64,000 nucleotides of DNA from CAWDMN01 sp963803155 (lineage in GTDB: Bacteria; Acidobacteriota; Terriglobia; Versatilivoradales; Versatilivoraceae). The notes beneath the pieces were generated by a model. It was not told the origin of the DNA and did no database searches. It was given only the letters and a program-made list of their open reading frames with translations. Made by a program: the position numbers and the translations under genes. Below, piece by piece: positions 43,954-52,933 of the stretch. The DNA is taken from contig CAWDMN010000059.1 in assembly GCA_963803155.1 (NCBI GenBank), positions 62,001-126,000 on the forward strand. The letters run 5' to 3'. Every line of letters begins with the position of its first letter. Positions within the stretch are counted from its first letter, which is position 1.

Positions 43954-44011
43954 CAGATATCCCCTTGCAGTCCATCTCTTGGCGGAAATAAAACTTTAAA
44001 GAGAGCCTGCA

Positions 44012-46405
44012 CTATGGGGTATTCCGCGGGCTGATCTTGGCCACAAATGCATCCGCGTGACCTCCCAAGTTATTACGGATTGGATGGACCAATGGAAAAT
44101 TTGACGATCTAGTCCGACCTGCCACATAGATGTTCCCTCTCCCGTCCAGCCCGAGGCCTCGGCCCCAATCTTCAGCGTTGCCACCCAGGTAGGTTGAGAA
44201 CCACAGCCTCGTACCTGTGGGATTGAGCGCTGTTACGAATGCATCGAAACCACCAGCATTGGCAGCCTGGATGGGTTTGGCTGTCGGAAAGTCAGTGGAG
44301 GCAGTCTTGCCCGTGACGTATGCGTTGCCAGCAAAATCCAAGGCAATTGCATCACCCCGTTCATTGCCGTTCCCACCCAGGTAAGTCGAATAGACCAGCT
44401 TGGACCCAGCGGCATTCAACTTGGTTACAAATGCATCCCATGGGGTAGCACTCACGTTTTCTTGGAAAGCCCCAGGAGTAGTGGGGAAATCAGGACCAGC
44501 ACCCCCTGTCACGTAGGCGTTTCCGAAGTAGTCCACGGCAACGTCCAAACCGCCGGATCCGCCACTTCCGCCCAGGTAAGTAGAGTAGACGAGTCTTGAC
44601 CCTTTGGGACTGATCTTGGTCACGGTTGCCACGCACGCACCCAGATTGTCGGGCTGGATGGCGTTAGCTACTGGAAAGTCGTTCGAACAAGAATACCCCA
44701 CAACATAGGCGTTTCCGAAGAAGTCCACGGCGATCCCGTCACCTTCATCGTCATACCCCCCGCCCAAGTACGTGGAGTAAACCATCGCTGTGCCCTTAGG
44801 ATCAAGCTTGGTTACGAAGGAGTCCGTATAATCGAAGGAGTAACTGCCAAAACTGTTCTGAAAAGCTTTTTGAAGGGGAAAATCCGGAGAATTGGTGAAT
44901 CCGGTCACATAGGAGTTCCCGACAGGATCCACGGCGATGCCCAGCCCGTAGTCACCGCCGCTACCACCCAGGTAGGTCGAGTATACCAGGGCAGATCCAG
45001 TTGAGTTAATCTTTGTTACAAAAGCATCTCCACAAGGCATACCCCAGCTCGGCACAAAGCAGTCCGAAGGACTCTGGCTAAATTCCGGTTGGATTGCCCG
45101 GAGGGTGGGGAAGTCATTCGAAAGAGTCCACCCAGTCACGTAAGCATTACCCTTGAGGTCAGCCGCAATCCCAGTCCCCCAGTCCTCATTGCCGCCCCCA
45201 AGATAAGTGGAATAGACAACAGTGCCCGTGGGACCAAGCTTTGTGACAAAAACATCAGCAAATGAATCTCCGGATACGGAGGTATCACAGGAGCCATCGG
45301 TCCCGCAAGCTGTGTCATAGGCACCCGAGGTTGTGGGAAAGTCAGCCGAATAAGTGATGCCTACTACGTATGCGTTGCCCGCGTCATCCGTGGCCAAATT
45401 CACGGCTTCATCCCAAAAGCTCCCGCCCAGATAAGTTGAGTAGCTTAAGATCGGGTCAATGATGAGCGGTTGGTGAAGGTCGTAAGAGCCCACCTCAAAC
45501 CCCACACGGTTGTCGGATAGGAGCACGTAGTTACCGTCAACATGACTTCTTGGGGTTCCGCGGGCTAAACCGGAAGCCTCTTGATATATGACGGGCTTGT
45601 GGAACTGCACCTCCCCGCCGTCGGACCGGATCACAAGATTTCCGCTATTGTCAATCCGAAGGGCCGTGCGATTTCCGACCCTTTGCAGGCCGTCGCCGTC
45701 GAAGGCGATTACAATGGATCGCGGATCAGCGTCTGGGGCAACAACGAAATCGTATTCCAGATGCCGATGATCACCGTAGTATACGAGATCAATGCCGGGA
45801 TAGACTTTTGCGTATTTCACCTTGGCGTAAGTTGGAACGTTCGTGCGCCACTTCTTGGGGTCGTTGCCTCGGAAGTAGTTGACCTTGCCAGGCAGTTGCT
45901 CCAGTCCGGAGACCTTCGCCGCTGCATCGGCGCCGGCCAGCCTCATGCGAAGAGCGGCATGGGCTATGGGTTGGGGAATAGATGTGGGGGCAGGGGATGC
46001 CGGGCGTAGAGAGTCGATGTTCAACAGAATCTTGTTATCTATACGATTGTCAAATTGCAACTGGCGGAGGCCTAAAAGCGGAGAGCCGGTCGTTGACGGC
46101 TTCCCGAGTTTCAATACGGCTTCAGTGCCTGTCAAGAACAAGGAGTAATCCTGCCCGCGGGACAAGTACTTAACTTGTGAATTGGTCTGACCTTCGTTGA
46201 CCTCAAAGCTAAGTGGGAGCCTTCCATAGTTCTCAATCAGATGGGCTTGTCGTGGTTGATTAGGAGAACCAAGTGGCTCCGGCTGGGCCATCCCTTCGCG
46301 GGCCACTATGCTTGATTGAGGGCCAAGCATGAAGAGGATGAACACTATTTGCCCAATGAACACGAGAGTGATACGACTGTTGAATCTACTGCGAAAGTAT
46401 TTCAT
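44012..46405 (-). CDS. SBBP-repeat beta-propeller protein with DUF7948 N-terminal domain
   Basis: The protein has 797 residues from ATG 46405 (AAGGAGG upstream), with a signal-anchor or signal peptide (LVFIGQIVFILFMLGPQSSI). The N-terminal domain contains RLPLSFEVNEGQTNSQVKYL, typical of the DUF7948 beta domain. From about residue 330 seven SBBP repeats follow, each YSTYLGG (once FSTYLGG) plus '..D.G.GIAVD..GNAYVTG'. Such proteins are secreted or surface structures; no enzyme activity is known. No C-terminal sorting domain is visible, although many relatives carry one. Confidence 0.85.
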   Translation of the reverse strand: MKYFRSRFNSRITLVFIGQIVFILFMLGPQSSIVAREGMAQPEPLGSPNQPRQAHLIENYGRLPLSFEVNEGQTNSQVKYLSRGQDYSLFLTGTEAVLKLGKPSTTGSPLLGLRQLQFDNRIDNKILLNIDSLRPASPAPTSIPQPIAHAALRMRLAGADAAAKVSGLEQLPGKVNYFRGNDPKKWRTNVPTYAKVKYAKVYPGIDLVYYGDHRHLEYDFVVAPDADPRSIVIAFDGDGLQRVGNRTALRIDNSGNLVIRSDGGEVQFHKPVIYQEASGLARGTPRSHVDGNYVLLSDNRVGFEVGSYDLHQPLIIDPILSYSTYLGGSFWDEAVNLATDDAGNAYVVGITYSADFPTTSGAYDTACGTDGSCDTSVSGDSFADVFVTKLGPTGTVVYSTYLGGGNEDWGTGIAADLKGNAYVTGWTLSNDFPTLRAIQPEFSQSPSDCFVPSWGMPCGDAFVTKINSTGSALVYSTYLGGSGGDYGLGIAVDPVGNSYVTGFTNSPDFPLQKAFQNSFGSYSFDYTDSFVTKLDPKGTAMVYSTYLGGGYDDEGDGIAVDFFGNAYVVGYSCSNDFPVANAIQPDNLGACVATVTKISPKGSRLVYSTYLGGSGGSGGLDVAVDYFGNAYVTGGAGPDFPTTPGAFQENVSATPWDAFVTKLNAAGSKLVYSTYLGGNGNERGDAIALDFAGNAYVTGKTASTDFPTAKPIQAANAGGFDAFVTALNPTGTRLWFSTYLGGNAEDWGRGLGLDGRGNIYVAGRTRSSNFPLVHPIRNNLGGHADAFVAKISPRNTP

Positions 46406-46548
46406 AAAACCTCCTTCTTGAGTTGCCGGTTTCCGGTGAATGAACTTCAAGCAAGACCTGCCTCAGGTACAATCAAGTGACACCACCTCCTTGTCAGGGG
46501 ACGACAAGCAATGTGAGTCCGGTAGCTCCCCATTCATTTCGAGTAACC

Positions 46549-46720
46549 ACTCAGGCAGTAGCCGAAAGTCAGAATTCAGGAGTCAGAATGAACGCGTCAG
46601 AACCGAGATTTGATGACTTTGTGGCGTGGCAAAAGACTTGCAAGTTTTTGCTGCAATCTTTTAAAATCCTATTCGCCGACCATTCTGGATTCTGACTCCT
46701 GAATTCTGTCTGCCTGAGTA
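46549..46720. mobile_element. Inverted-repeat-flanked four-helix-bundle remnant
   Basis: ACTCAGGCAG and CAGAATTCAGGAGTCAGAAT (46549-46589) are matched by inverted copies at 46689-46720. Between them is a 35-codon frame. The unit looks like a collapsed copy of a 23S-rRNA-intervening-sequence-type insertion. Confidence 0.55.
46588..46695 (+). pseudogene. Four helix bundle (S23/IVS) protein fragment
   Basis: The frame starts MNASEPRFDDFVAWQKTCKF and stops after 35 residues. The 'F.D.VAWQK...' start is typical of the four-helix-bundle family encoded in 23S rRNA intervening sequences and elsewhere, which usually has about 120 residues. The remainder is lost. Confidence 0.5.
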
Positions 46721-47285
46721 GTAACCATTTCGATTGGATTGCATCACACTCGCCAAACCGGAAAAGTTGCAGGCTAAAGTTTTGAATTATCGGCTAAGCA
46801 GGCATCTGCAATAATTTCTTTGGATTGCGGGAGTATGCCGGGGGTGTCAGTGCTGACGGTATTGCTTAGTTCTCTCTCTTTACCCCAAAATGCAATGAAA
46901 AAAGGCAACACCTGCAGTTGATGCTGGCATCCCAATTTAGAAGCGAAAAATTCTAGTGCGGGGAATTGAATCTGCATCCCCTAGTTATTCATAATCGTGA
47001 ACTTTCGCCAAACAATGCCAATGCCGATGGGCCAGTAAACAGATCGGGCGTCGAAGCAGAGGGCGACGGTATTTTAATGTTGATCTCTCTTTATGTTTTA
47101 ATTTTACAGCAAATTGCCACGAATTTAAAAAATTTTGAAAAGCGGCACCTTTTCTACTTTTTGGAAGAAAATGGTGAATGGAATCAGGGCAAATTGTTGC
47201 CGCTCAGAAATATGAGGACTCCCGCTGAATTCCAGTGAAGGAAAAATATTTTCACCGGGCTGTCCACAAAAAGGGAGCATGTTAC
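46721..47285. other. Intergenic, no supported gene
   Basis: A 90-codon plus-strand frame at 46966-47238 lacks any recognisable motif and a ribosome-binding site. I do not call it a gene. Confidence 0.3.
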
Positions 47286-47522
47286 GTTTAGTTAGGGCGA
47301 GATTAGGGCGAGATTAGCGAGATTAGGGTCAAGCGAGATTAGGGTCAGACCTTAATAGTTGCTATTTCGTTGAATCAGAACAATAACTCATTGTGATATT
47401 GTCGTATGGCACGACCCATTCTAGTCCTTTATCCTGGATCGATTTATCATGTCACCGCGCAGGGCCATGGGCGGAAGGCATTCTTCCACGATGACGTTGA
47501 TCGGGAGCGGATGAACAGCGAG
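47286..47522 (+). pseudogene. Truncated tandem copy of a RAYT 5' end
   Basis: GCGAGATTAGGG-like steps are repeated four to five times at 47296-47345, then GGGTCAGACCTTAATAGTTG starts a RAYT left end. From ATG 47406 the frame reads MARPILVLYPGSIYHVTAQG and stops as it runs into the next copy of the element at 47523. The junction shows that the second copy was inserted or duplicated within the first. Confidence 0.75.
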
Positions 47523-47526
47523 ATTA

Positions 47527-48218
47527 GGGTCAGACCTTAATAGTTGCTATTTCGTTGAATCAGAACAATAACTCATTGTGATATTGTCGTATGGCACGAC
47601 CCATTCTAGTCCTTTATCCTGGATTGATTTATCATGTCACCGCGCAGGGTCATGAGCGGAAGGCATTCTTCCACGATGACGTTGATCGGGAGTGGATGAA
47701 CAGAAGCTCTCGGCCAACCTGGAGCGCCACCGGGCGCGTCTCTAAGCTTATGGGTTTATGAATAATCATCTGCATCTGCTGGTGGAAACACCACAGGCCA
47801 ACTTCAGCCGTTTCATGTAGCCTTTCAACACCGCCTATACGGTTTACTATGAGCGGGGCCACTCGCGACATGGATCTTCATTGGCGGCAAGGTATAAATT
47901 CTGGCTAGTGGAGGGGAGCCGCTGCAGCTTGCCGCAATTGATACGATCCCTCAATTTAGATCCGGTCAAGATTAAGCGCCAGGGGGAGGGCCAATTGAAC
48001 AAAAGGTCCGGTTGCCGCTGCAATATTCCAAGAGCAGTTTCGGCGGCTATGCAGGATTGAAGGCAAAGGAAGATTTTAAGGACTATGGGCCGCTCGTAGC
48101 CTAGTTGGGAGAAAGGGAAAAGGACCCTGTCCTGGGCCGGTTTTTCGAAAAAGCCCGCAAGGTAATCAGAACACGGCAGCTCTAATGAAATTCTATAGCG
48201 ACAATTAAGCTCTGACGC
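47527..48218 (+). mobile_element. Degenerate RAYT element with inverted ends
   Basis: The left end GGGTCAGACCTTAATAGTTG (47527) has an imperfect inverted match at 48197-48218 (AGCGACAATTAAGCTCTGAC). The segment encloses the RAYT pseudogene. Left-end copies also occur at 31778 and 47337. Confidence 0.65.
47591..48107 (+). pseudogene. RAYT (Y1) transposase pseudogene
   Basis: It starts MARPILVLYPGLIYHVTAQG, then is frameshifted and resumes as YGFMNNHLHLLVETPQANFS, which carries the HUH motif. In-frame stops follow, then TAYTVYYERGHSR, ARYKFWLVEG and LIRSLNLDPVK, in the order expected for a RAYT. It is inactivated by at least one frameshift and several stops. Confidence 0.8.
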
Positions 48219-48474
48219 AAAATTCCTGCATTAATACACTTCGGATCTAGAACAAATTTACCGTGGCCGCGCAATTTGAATGCGCGGCTTGGTGCAGAAT
48301 TGTGCGATTATACCTGGCAGAAGAAAAAGAGTGGAGGGCTTGAGGCTTCTCCGATTCCCCAGAAACGGTTTCCGTTCGCCTTAACGTACATAAATTTCCT
48401 TTTCTTGAGGTGTCCCCAACAAAATTCTAAGTCGGCGGCGCCCGTATAATTTCAGCGGCCAAAGGGAGGAAACG

Positions 48475-49950
48475 ATGGAAGGCAAGAGGGTTCTTATTGT
48501 AGGAGGCGGGATCGCGGGACTATGCACCGGAGTCTACCTGCAGCGTCTCGGATTCGACACCGAGATTTTGGAGATGCACACAATCTCCGGCGGTTTGGCC
48601 ACAGCCTGGAAAAAGGGCGGCTACACTTTCGAGAACTGCATTCACTGGCTGGTGGGATCGAAGGAGGGCGGTCTGATGAATGCCTCCTGGAAAGAAGTTT
48701 TCGACATCAGCCAGCTCGCATTCTTCGAGGATACGGTGTTCCAGGTGCTCGAACGTGGGGAGGAACGGATCACCATCTACCGAGATCCCGGCCCTCTGGA
48801 GACCGAACTCCTGGCCAAGGCACCCCACGACGCCGCAGCCATCAGGGAGTTCATCGGACTCATCCGAAGGGTCGCTCGGCTTCGCATGCCCGAGGGGGAT
48901 AGCTTCTTCCAAAACCTTCACCCCTATTTGAGCATGTTCTTCTGTTTCCCGCTGCTTGCCAAGTACGGGAAATTTAGCATGGGAGACTATTCGAAGAGAT
49001 TCACTCACCCCCTCTTGAGGGAATTCTTCTCCGCCGGAATCAGCGAGCTTTCACTGCTAGCCATTGTCTTCTCCCTGGCTTGGATGGCCGAGAAGAACGC
49101 CGGCTACCCGATCGGCGGGTCGCTACGGATGATTAACCTCATTGAAGACAATTATAAGAAGCTGGGCGGCCGCATCCGGTTCCGGGCCCGGGTTGATCGC
49201 ATCCTGGTTGAGCAGGGACGGGCGTTAGGCGTCGTTCTTCAGGGTGGAGAAGTATTGCGAGCAGACATCATCGTCTCGGCGGCTGACGGTCATGCAACGA
49301 TTTTCGACATGCTCGAAGGCAAGTTCGTGGACGACAGAATTCTGAAAATCTATGAAACCTATAAACCATTCCCGTCTTATCTCCAAGTCTCACTCGGCAT
49401 CGATGCCGACCTTCGTGGTGTACCGGGATTTTTAGCGCTTCTCCTCGAGAGAGATGTTCAGATCGATCCCGGAACAACGGAGCATACAATTACATTCCGC
49501 GTCTTCAACTTCGATCCAACCTTTGCCCCAGCGGGAAAGACTGCGGTGGTATGCTTCCTTCCAACGTATAACCACGAGTATTGGTGCGGACTGCGTGAGA
49601 AGGACCCGGTTCAATACGAAGTCGAGAAGAAACGCGTGGCGGACGCGGTCATTGCCGTGTTTGAGAGCCGTTTTCCTCAGGCGCGGGGCAAGATTGAGGT
49701 CGTGGATGTGGCAACCCCGGCCTCAGTTATCCGCTACACGGGTAACTGGAGAGGCAGTATGGAAGGATGGCTCTACACCCCATCCACTGGCGTCCGGCAG
49801 CTCCCGTGTGTGCTGCCGGGGCTCGGCAATTTCTATATGGTGGGCCAATGGATCGCACCTGGCGGAGGATTGCCTTCGGGATTGATCACCGGCAGGCAAA
49901 TTTCAAAGCGGATCGCTAAAGATGCAGGGATTCGATGGAAACTGAACTGA
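48475..49950 (+). CDS. Phytoene-desaturase-like (CrtI/NAD(P)-FAD) oxidoreductase
   Basis: The protein has 491 residues. It begins with the dinucleotide-binding fold VLIVGGGIAGLCTGVYLQRL and TEILEMHTISGGLATAWKKG, and ends with LPGLGNFYMVGQWIAPGGGL, the FAD-contacting motif of the CrtI/retinol saturase family. Reactions in the family are desaturation, saturation or isomerisation of isoprenoids or other lipids; no carotenoid genes are nearby, so the substrate is open. GGGAGGAAA precedes the ATG. It is a single gene between mobile-element debris and a small-gene cluster. Confidence 0.85.
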   Translation: MEGKRVLIVGGGIAGLCTGVYLQRLGFDTEILEMHTISGGLATAWKKGGYTFENCIHWLVGSKEGGLMNASWKEVFDISQLAFFEDTVFQVLERGEERITIYRDPGPLETELLAKAPHDAAAIREFIGLIRRVARLRMPEGDSFFQNLHPYLSMFFCFPLLAKYGKFSMGDYSKRFTHPLLREFFSAGISELSLLAIVFSLAWMAEKNAGYPIGGSLRMINLIEDNYKKLGGRIRFRARVDRILVEQGRALGVVLQGGEVLRADIIVSAADGHATIFDMLEGKFVDDRILKIYETYKPFPSYLQVSLGIDADLRGVPGFLALLLERDVQIDPGTTEHTITFRVFNFDPTFAPAGKTAVVCFLPTYNHEYWCGLREKDPVQYEVEKKRVADAVIAVFESRFPQARGKIEVVDVATPASVIRYTGNWRGSMEGWLYTPSTGVRQLPCVLPGLGNFYMVGQWIAPGGGLPSGLITGRQISKRIAKDAGIRWKLN

Positions 49951-50302
49951 GGAGCAGAGGTGAAAACCAGCTGTCTACCTTGCTGATATCGGCACCATGG
50001 CCTTGTAATAGCATATGGACAATAAACAGCGCTAAGGGACTTTCCCCCGCGCCATATCGCGAACCAGGCGCGCTTTGCGCTCGCGCTGAATTTCGCGGGC
50101 GCGATTGGTGTGTTTAGTGCGCATTGGGTTTGGGTGGGTAAGGGAGGATCTGTTGTATTTAAAAGGGAAGGGAAGAGGCGGTAAAACAAGTGCCGCGCCT
50201 TGACGTGAAAAAGGGCGAGCAAAGCACTCTTCCGCGCATAACCATTCCAAAGGGAGCTTTTCGCATTAGAAGAAATTCTTTCGGAGATAATACCTAACGA
50301 GT
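49951..50302. other. Intergenic; one doubtful tiny basic ORF
   Basis: On the minus strand, 50032-50124 could encode a 30-residue arginine/lysine-rich peptide (MRTKHTNRAREIQRERKARL...). It lacks a ribosome-binding site and I do not call it. Nothing else is seen. Confidence 0.25.
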
Positions 50303-50494
50303 TTATTGAGGGGGCAGCGGTTGGGGACCGGCGGTAATGCCGGCGATATCGGGATCTTCGCCTTCGGACCGTGGGGAAGCGTTGGCCTTACGCTCTTTAG
50401 TCTCAAGCCGGTGAGCCTCCTTTTGCTTCTGCCTCTCCTGTCGCGCCTTTTCCTTCTCGCGTTTCTTCATGGTCTGTCCTGAAGCTTTCGCCAT
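50303..50494 (-). CDS. Small basic lysine-rich protein next to the cold-shock gene
   Basis: The 63-residue, highly charged protein starts MAKASGQTMKKREKEKARQE and has a short acidic/hydrophobic tail with GEDPDIAGITAGPQPLP. A family of this form ('MAKASGQTLKKREKEKARQ...EDPDIAGI..GP') occurs widely beside cold-shock genes; its role is unknown, perhaps nucleic-acid binding. ATG 50494 has AAGGAG upstream. The cold-shock gene is 186 bp upstream on the same strand, separated by a spacer with a 13-G run (50560-50572). Confidence 0.65.
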   Translation of the reverse strand: MAKASGQTMKKREKEKARQERQKQKEAHRLETKERKANASPRSEGEDPDIAGITAGPQPLPPQ

Positions 50495-50680
50495 TGCTTT
50501 ACTCCTTGTTAACTCCAAAGGGATTGTGTCGCCTACCCCTGGCGGTATTCGGCCCTTCTGGGGGGGGGGGGGATCGATCGATTCTCGGGCGAACTTACCG
50601 GCGAGGCAGAAAAAGCGGGGCCGCACTCCTTGTATGAATGGCGGCCACGCGATTCCAATGGGCCGATCTGGATTCCTGGC

Positions 50681-50893
50681 TCAACCAGCTATCTTCTTTA
50701 CGTTCTCTGCCGCCGGGCCTTTTGGCCCTTGAACGATGTCGAACTCCACGCGGTCCCCCTCAGCCAGAGACTTGAAACCTTCTGCCTGAATTGCCGAGTG
50801 ATGGACAAAACAGTCCTTCTGGCTTCCGTCTGGAGTAATGAAACCAAATCCCTTGCTGTTGTTAAAAAACTTCACTGTTCCGACGCTGCTCAT
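50681..50893 (-). CDS. Cold-shock protein (CspA family)
   Basis: The 70-residue OB-fold protein is complete. RNP-1 is SKGFGFITPDG and RNP-2 is DCFVHHSAIQ; the end ERD..EF-like part reads EGDRVEFDIVQGPKGPAAENV. It binds single-stranded RNA or DNA as an RNA chaperone in the cytoplasm. ATG 50893 has AAAGGAAG upstream; longer frames are not needed. The lysine-rich small protein downstream may be co-transcribed. Confidence 0.92.
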   Translation of the reverse strand: MSSVGTVKFFNNSKGFGFITPDGSQKDCFVHHSAIQAEGFKSLAEGDRVEFDIVQGPKGPAAENVKKIAG

Positions 50894-51160
50894 TTCTTCA
50901 CTTCCTTTGTACTGGGGTGTCTCAGGAAACAGAAAGCGGATCCAGCCCACAGCTGGATTCCTCTCTTGCCTTGCCTCCTGTGAGGGCACATCACCATGCG
51001 TGCCGATCAAGGTACAGAGTACTCGTTAACGCTATTCCTGTCTATAGTTCGCTTCCAACCTTTTGTTCAGCCGGACGACCACTTTGTTTGATCAAACGAC
51101 CGGATTTCTTAATTGCTGCTTAGCCTCGTAATAGAAGCCTAATCCTTAACCGAGTGTGGG

Positions 51161-52224
51161 GAAGGCCGCTCTTAATTAATTAAGTATATTTGCTTAAGGC
51201 CTTTCAGGATATGGCTTCCCCTGGAATCAGAGAGTGATTGGTTGGCACGCAATTTGTTCGTTAATAATGTGACGGCAGAGGAGGAGATGTTTAAGAAATC
51301 GGCCAGCTCGCATGTTTTGTAATGGAAGAACTGAGATCCTGCCAGAATGATATCTTGTCTGATACGCGAGAGCTGGTGGGTTCCCTTGTGAGAATGGTTC
51401 AGTTGTTGGAGGGGAAACTGTTCAGATTCACAAATTGACAATGCGATTTGCCGGAGCGAGAGACGCCTTCCGGGCCAGTTGCGAGGAGAATGGCGTCGCA
51501 ACGCAACCGGTTCAGTGACCCGTTGGATAAATGCTTCATTTCCCAAAAGGGGGAATGATTCCGGTGGGTATATTTTGGCGGGGTTAAGATCGGGAGACTG
51601 GGAGAGGAATTCCAGAAGATTGAGGCGGGGATTTCGTCCGAATTCATCCAAGACATTCTTGGTATACAGCCAGGAATGCTGGCTGGGATGCAGGTAATCG
51701 TTTAAGCTGCTCCAGCGCCACTGCTGGGGAACCTGGACCAGGCGCGCACGCACGGGATTCAGGTGCACATAGCGCACCAACTCGAGCAGATAGGAGCGTT
51801 TCTGACAAAGGATGGCGCGATAGCGCCCTTGAAACACATGTCCTTCCTTATGGTGGACCTTGTTGAATTGCTGGGCAAACCGCGTCAGACAGGAGCGCAT
51901 GAGGGTGGAAAGCGGAACCTCTTGCACTTGGATGATGAGGTGGAAGTGGTTGGGCATCAGGCAAAAGCCGTGAATCAGCGCTCCATATTGATCGACCACG
52001 CTGGCCAGGCAGTCCTGCATAAAAAGGAAATCGTCTTCACACGCGAATATCACTTTGCGGCGATTGCCGCGGTTGATGCAGTGATATAATGCTCCCGGAT
52101 AATGGATGCGCGGTTTGTGTGACAGAGAGCCTCCTTGGCGCCTCAGGTATGTTGATGTGGTGTGATTAGTAATAATCCTATTATATCCGGGTTTCGCAAA
52201 ATACTTAATTTCTTAAGAGCGGCC
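51161..52224 (-). mobile_element. Intact RAYT element with inverted ends
   Basis: GCCGCTCTTAATTAATTAAG at 51161 is matched, inverted, by ACTTAATTTCTTAAGAGCGG ending near 52224. The two ends enclose one complete RAYT gene. Solo copies of the end lie at 28561-28587 and 43241-43268. The element abuts the duplicated M1 peptidase fragment. Confidence 0.75.
51172..52125 (-). CDS. RAYT / Y1 single-strand transposase, CTG start likely
   Basis: The family N-terminus (KPRIHYPGALYHCINRGNRR) lies upstream of the first GTG, so the gene must begin earlier. A CTG at 52125 sits four bases after a perfect AAGGAGG (52130-52136) and gives 317 residues. Motifs in order: IHGFCLMPNHFHLIIQVQE (HUH histidines), GHVFQGRYRAILCQKRSYLL (Tyr in the usual place) and LVRYVHLNPVRARLV. 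After about residue 200 there is an extra C-terminal helical domain with an HTH-like pattern (ADFLNISSSAVTLLTNKLRA), as in longer RAYTs related to DnaA-like or regulatory domains. It probably cuts and rejoins the inverted ends around it. Confidence 0.85.
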   Translation of the reverse strand: MSHKPRIHYPGALYHCINRGNRRKVIFACEDDFLFMQDCLASVVDQYGALIHGFCLMPNHFHLIIQVQEVPLSTLMRSCLTRFAQQFNKVHHKEGHVFQGRYRAILCQKRSYLLELVRYVHLNPVRARLVQVPQQWRWSSLNDYLHPSQHSWLYTKNVLDEFGRNPRLNLLEFLSQSPDLNPAKIYPPESFPLLGNEAFIQRVTEPVALRRHSPRNWPGRRLSLRQIALSICESEQFPLQQLNHSHKGTHQLSRIRQDIILAGSQFFHYKTCELADFLNISSSAVTLLTNKLRANQSLSDSRGSHILKGLKQIYLIN

Positions 52225-52767
52225 AATTTTCCCCGATTTACCGGCATGTTGCAGGATTTCGTTTCCCCGATTTACCGGCATGTTGCAGGATTTCGTTTCC
52301 CCGATTTACCGGCATGTTGCAGGATTTCGTTTCCCCGATTTACCGGCATGTTGCAGGATTTCGTGAAGAGCTATTACAATCGTGAGGCCTCCACGGAAGA
52401 CTTCAAGCAAGTAGTGGAAAGACATATAATTCCAGCCATTGATCTGGACGGCAATGGCTGGCTGGACTGGTTCTTCAACCAATGGGTCTTTGGGACGAGT
52501 CTGCCGGAATATCATCTGGACTCGCGGGTGGAAAGCGCGGAGAAAGGTCAGTTCAATCTTCTCTTCAAAATCAGTCAGAATAATGTGGACGATTCCTTCA
52601 AGATGCGAGTCCCGATTTATGCCGATCTCGGTGGCAAGACTGTTCGGTTAGCTTCAATCGCTGTGCGCGGAAACGGCGTGACGAAAGAATTTTCGCTCCT
52701 CCTGCCGAAGAAGCCGGAACAAATTCACCTCTGTGCCATGAAGGATGTCCTGTGCACTATTAAATGA
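52225..52767 (+). pseudogene. Duplicated 3' end of the M1 peptidase gene
   Basis: From about 52337 the frame repeats the last 140 codons of the M1 peptidase at 40609-43068, with 11 amino-acid differences that I count by eye. The metal-binding part is absent. The open frame reaches back through the tandem repeats to 52162 but has no plausible start. DNA similarity continues a short way beyond the stop. It is a non-functional fragment. Confidence 0.85.
52231..52366. repeat. Four tandem copies of a 34-bp unit
   Basis: CCCCGATTTACCGGCATGTT starts at 52231, 52265, 52299 and 52333, so the period is exactly 34 bp. The unit contains GGCATGTTGCAGGATTTCG from the M1 peptidase fragment. Copies one and four read in the same frame as the peptidase, and copies two and three in other frames. 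Confidence 0.9.
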
Positions 52768-52933
52768 TGATACCCGCGACGACGTCTTTTTTGTTTACCT
52801 GGCATAACCGGGGGGTTACCCAACTCAATTAGAGAGCTTGCCCCTGCTTCTTCAGCTGTCTCAATAGATATAATGAGAGCAACGAGGTTTGTCTGGATTG
52901 GTTCTGATTACTTTTCAAGAAAGAGGTCAACCT

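Noticed and set aside
47286..47345. Telomere-like GATTAGGG repeats
   Set aside because: They are stepped copies of the RAYT left end, not an array, and are followed by the transposase start.
52231..52366. Possible CRISPR array
   Set aside because: The four 34-bp units are directly joined with no spacers and derive from peptidase coding sequence.
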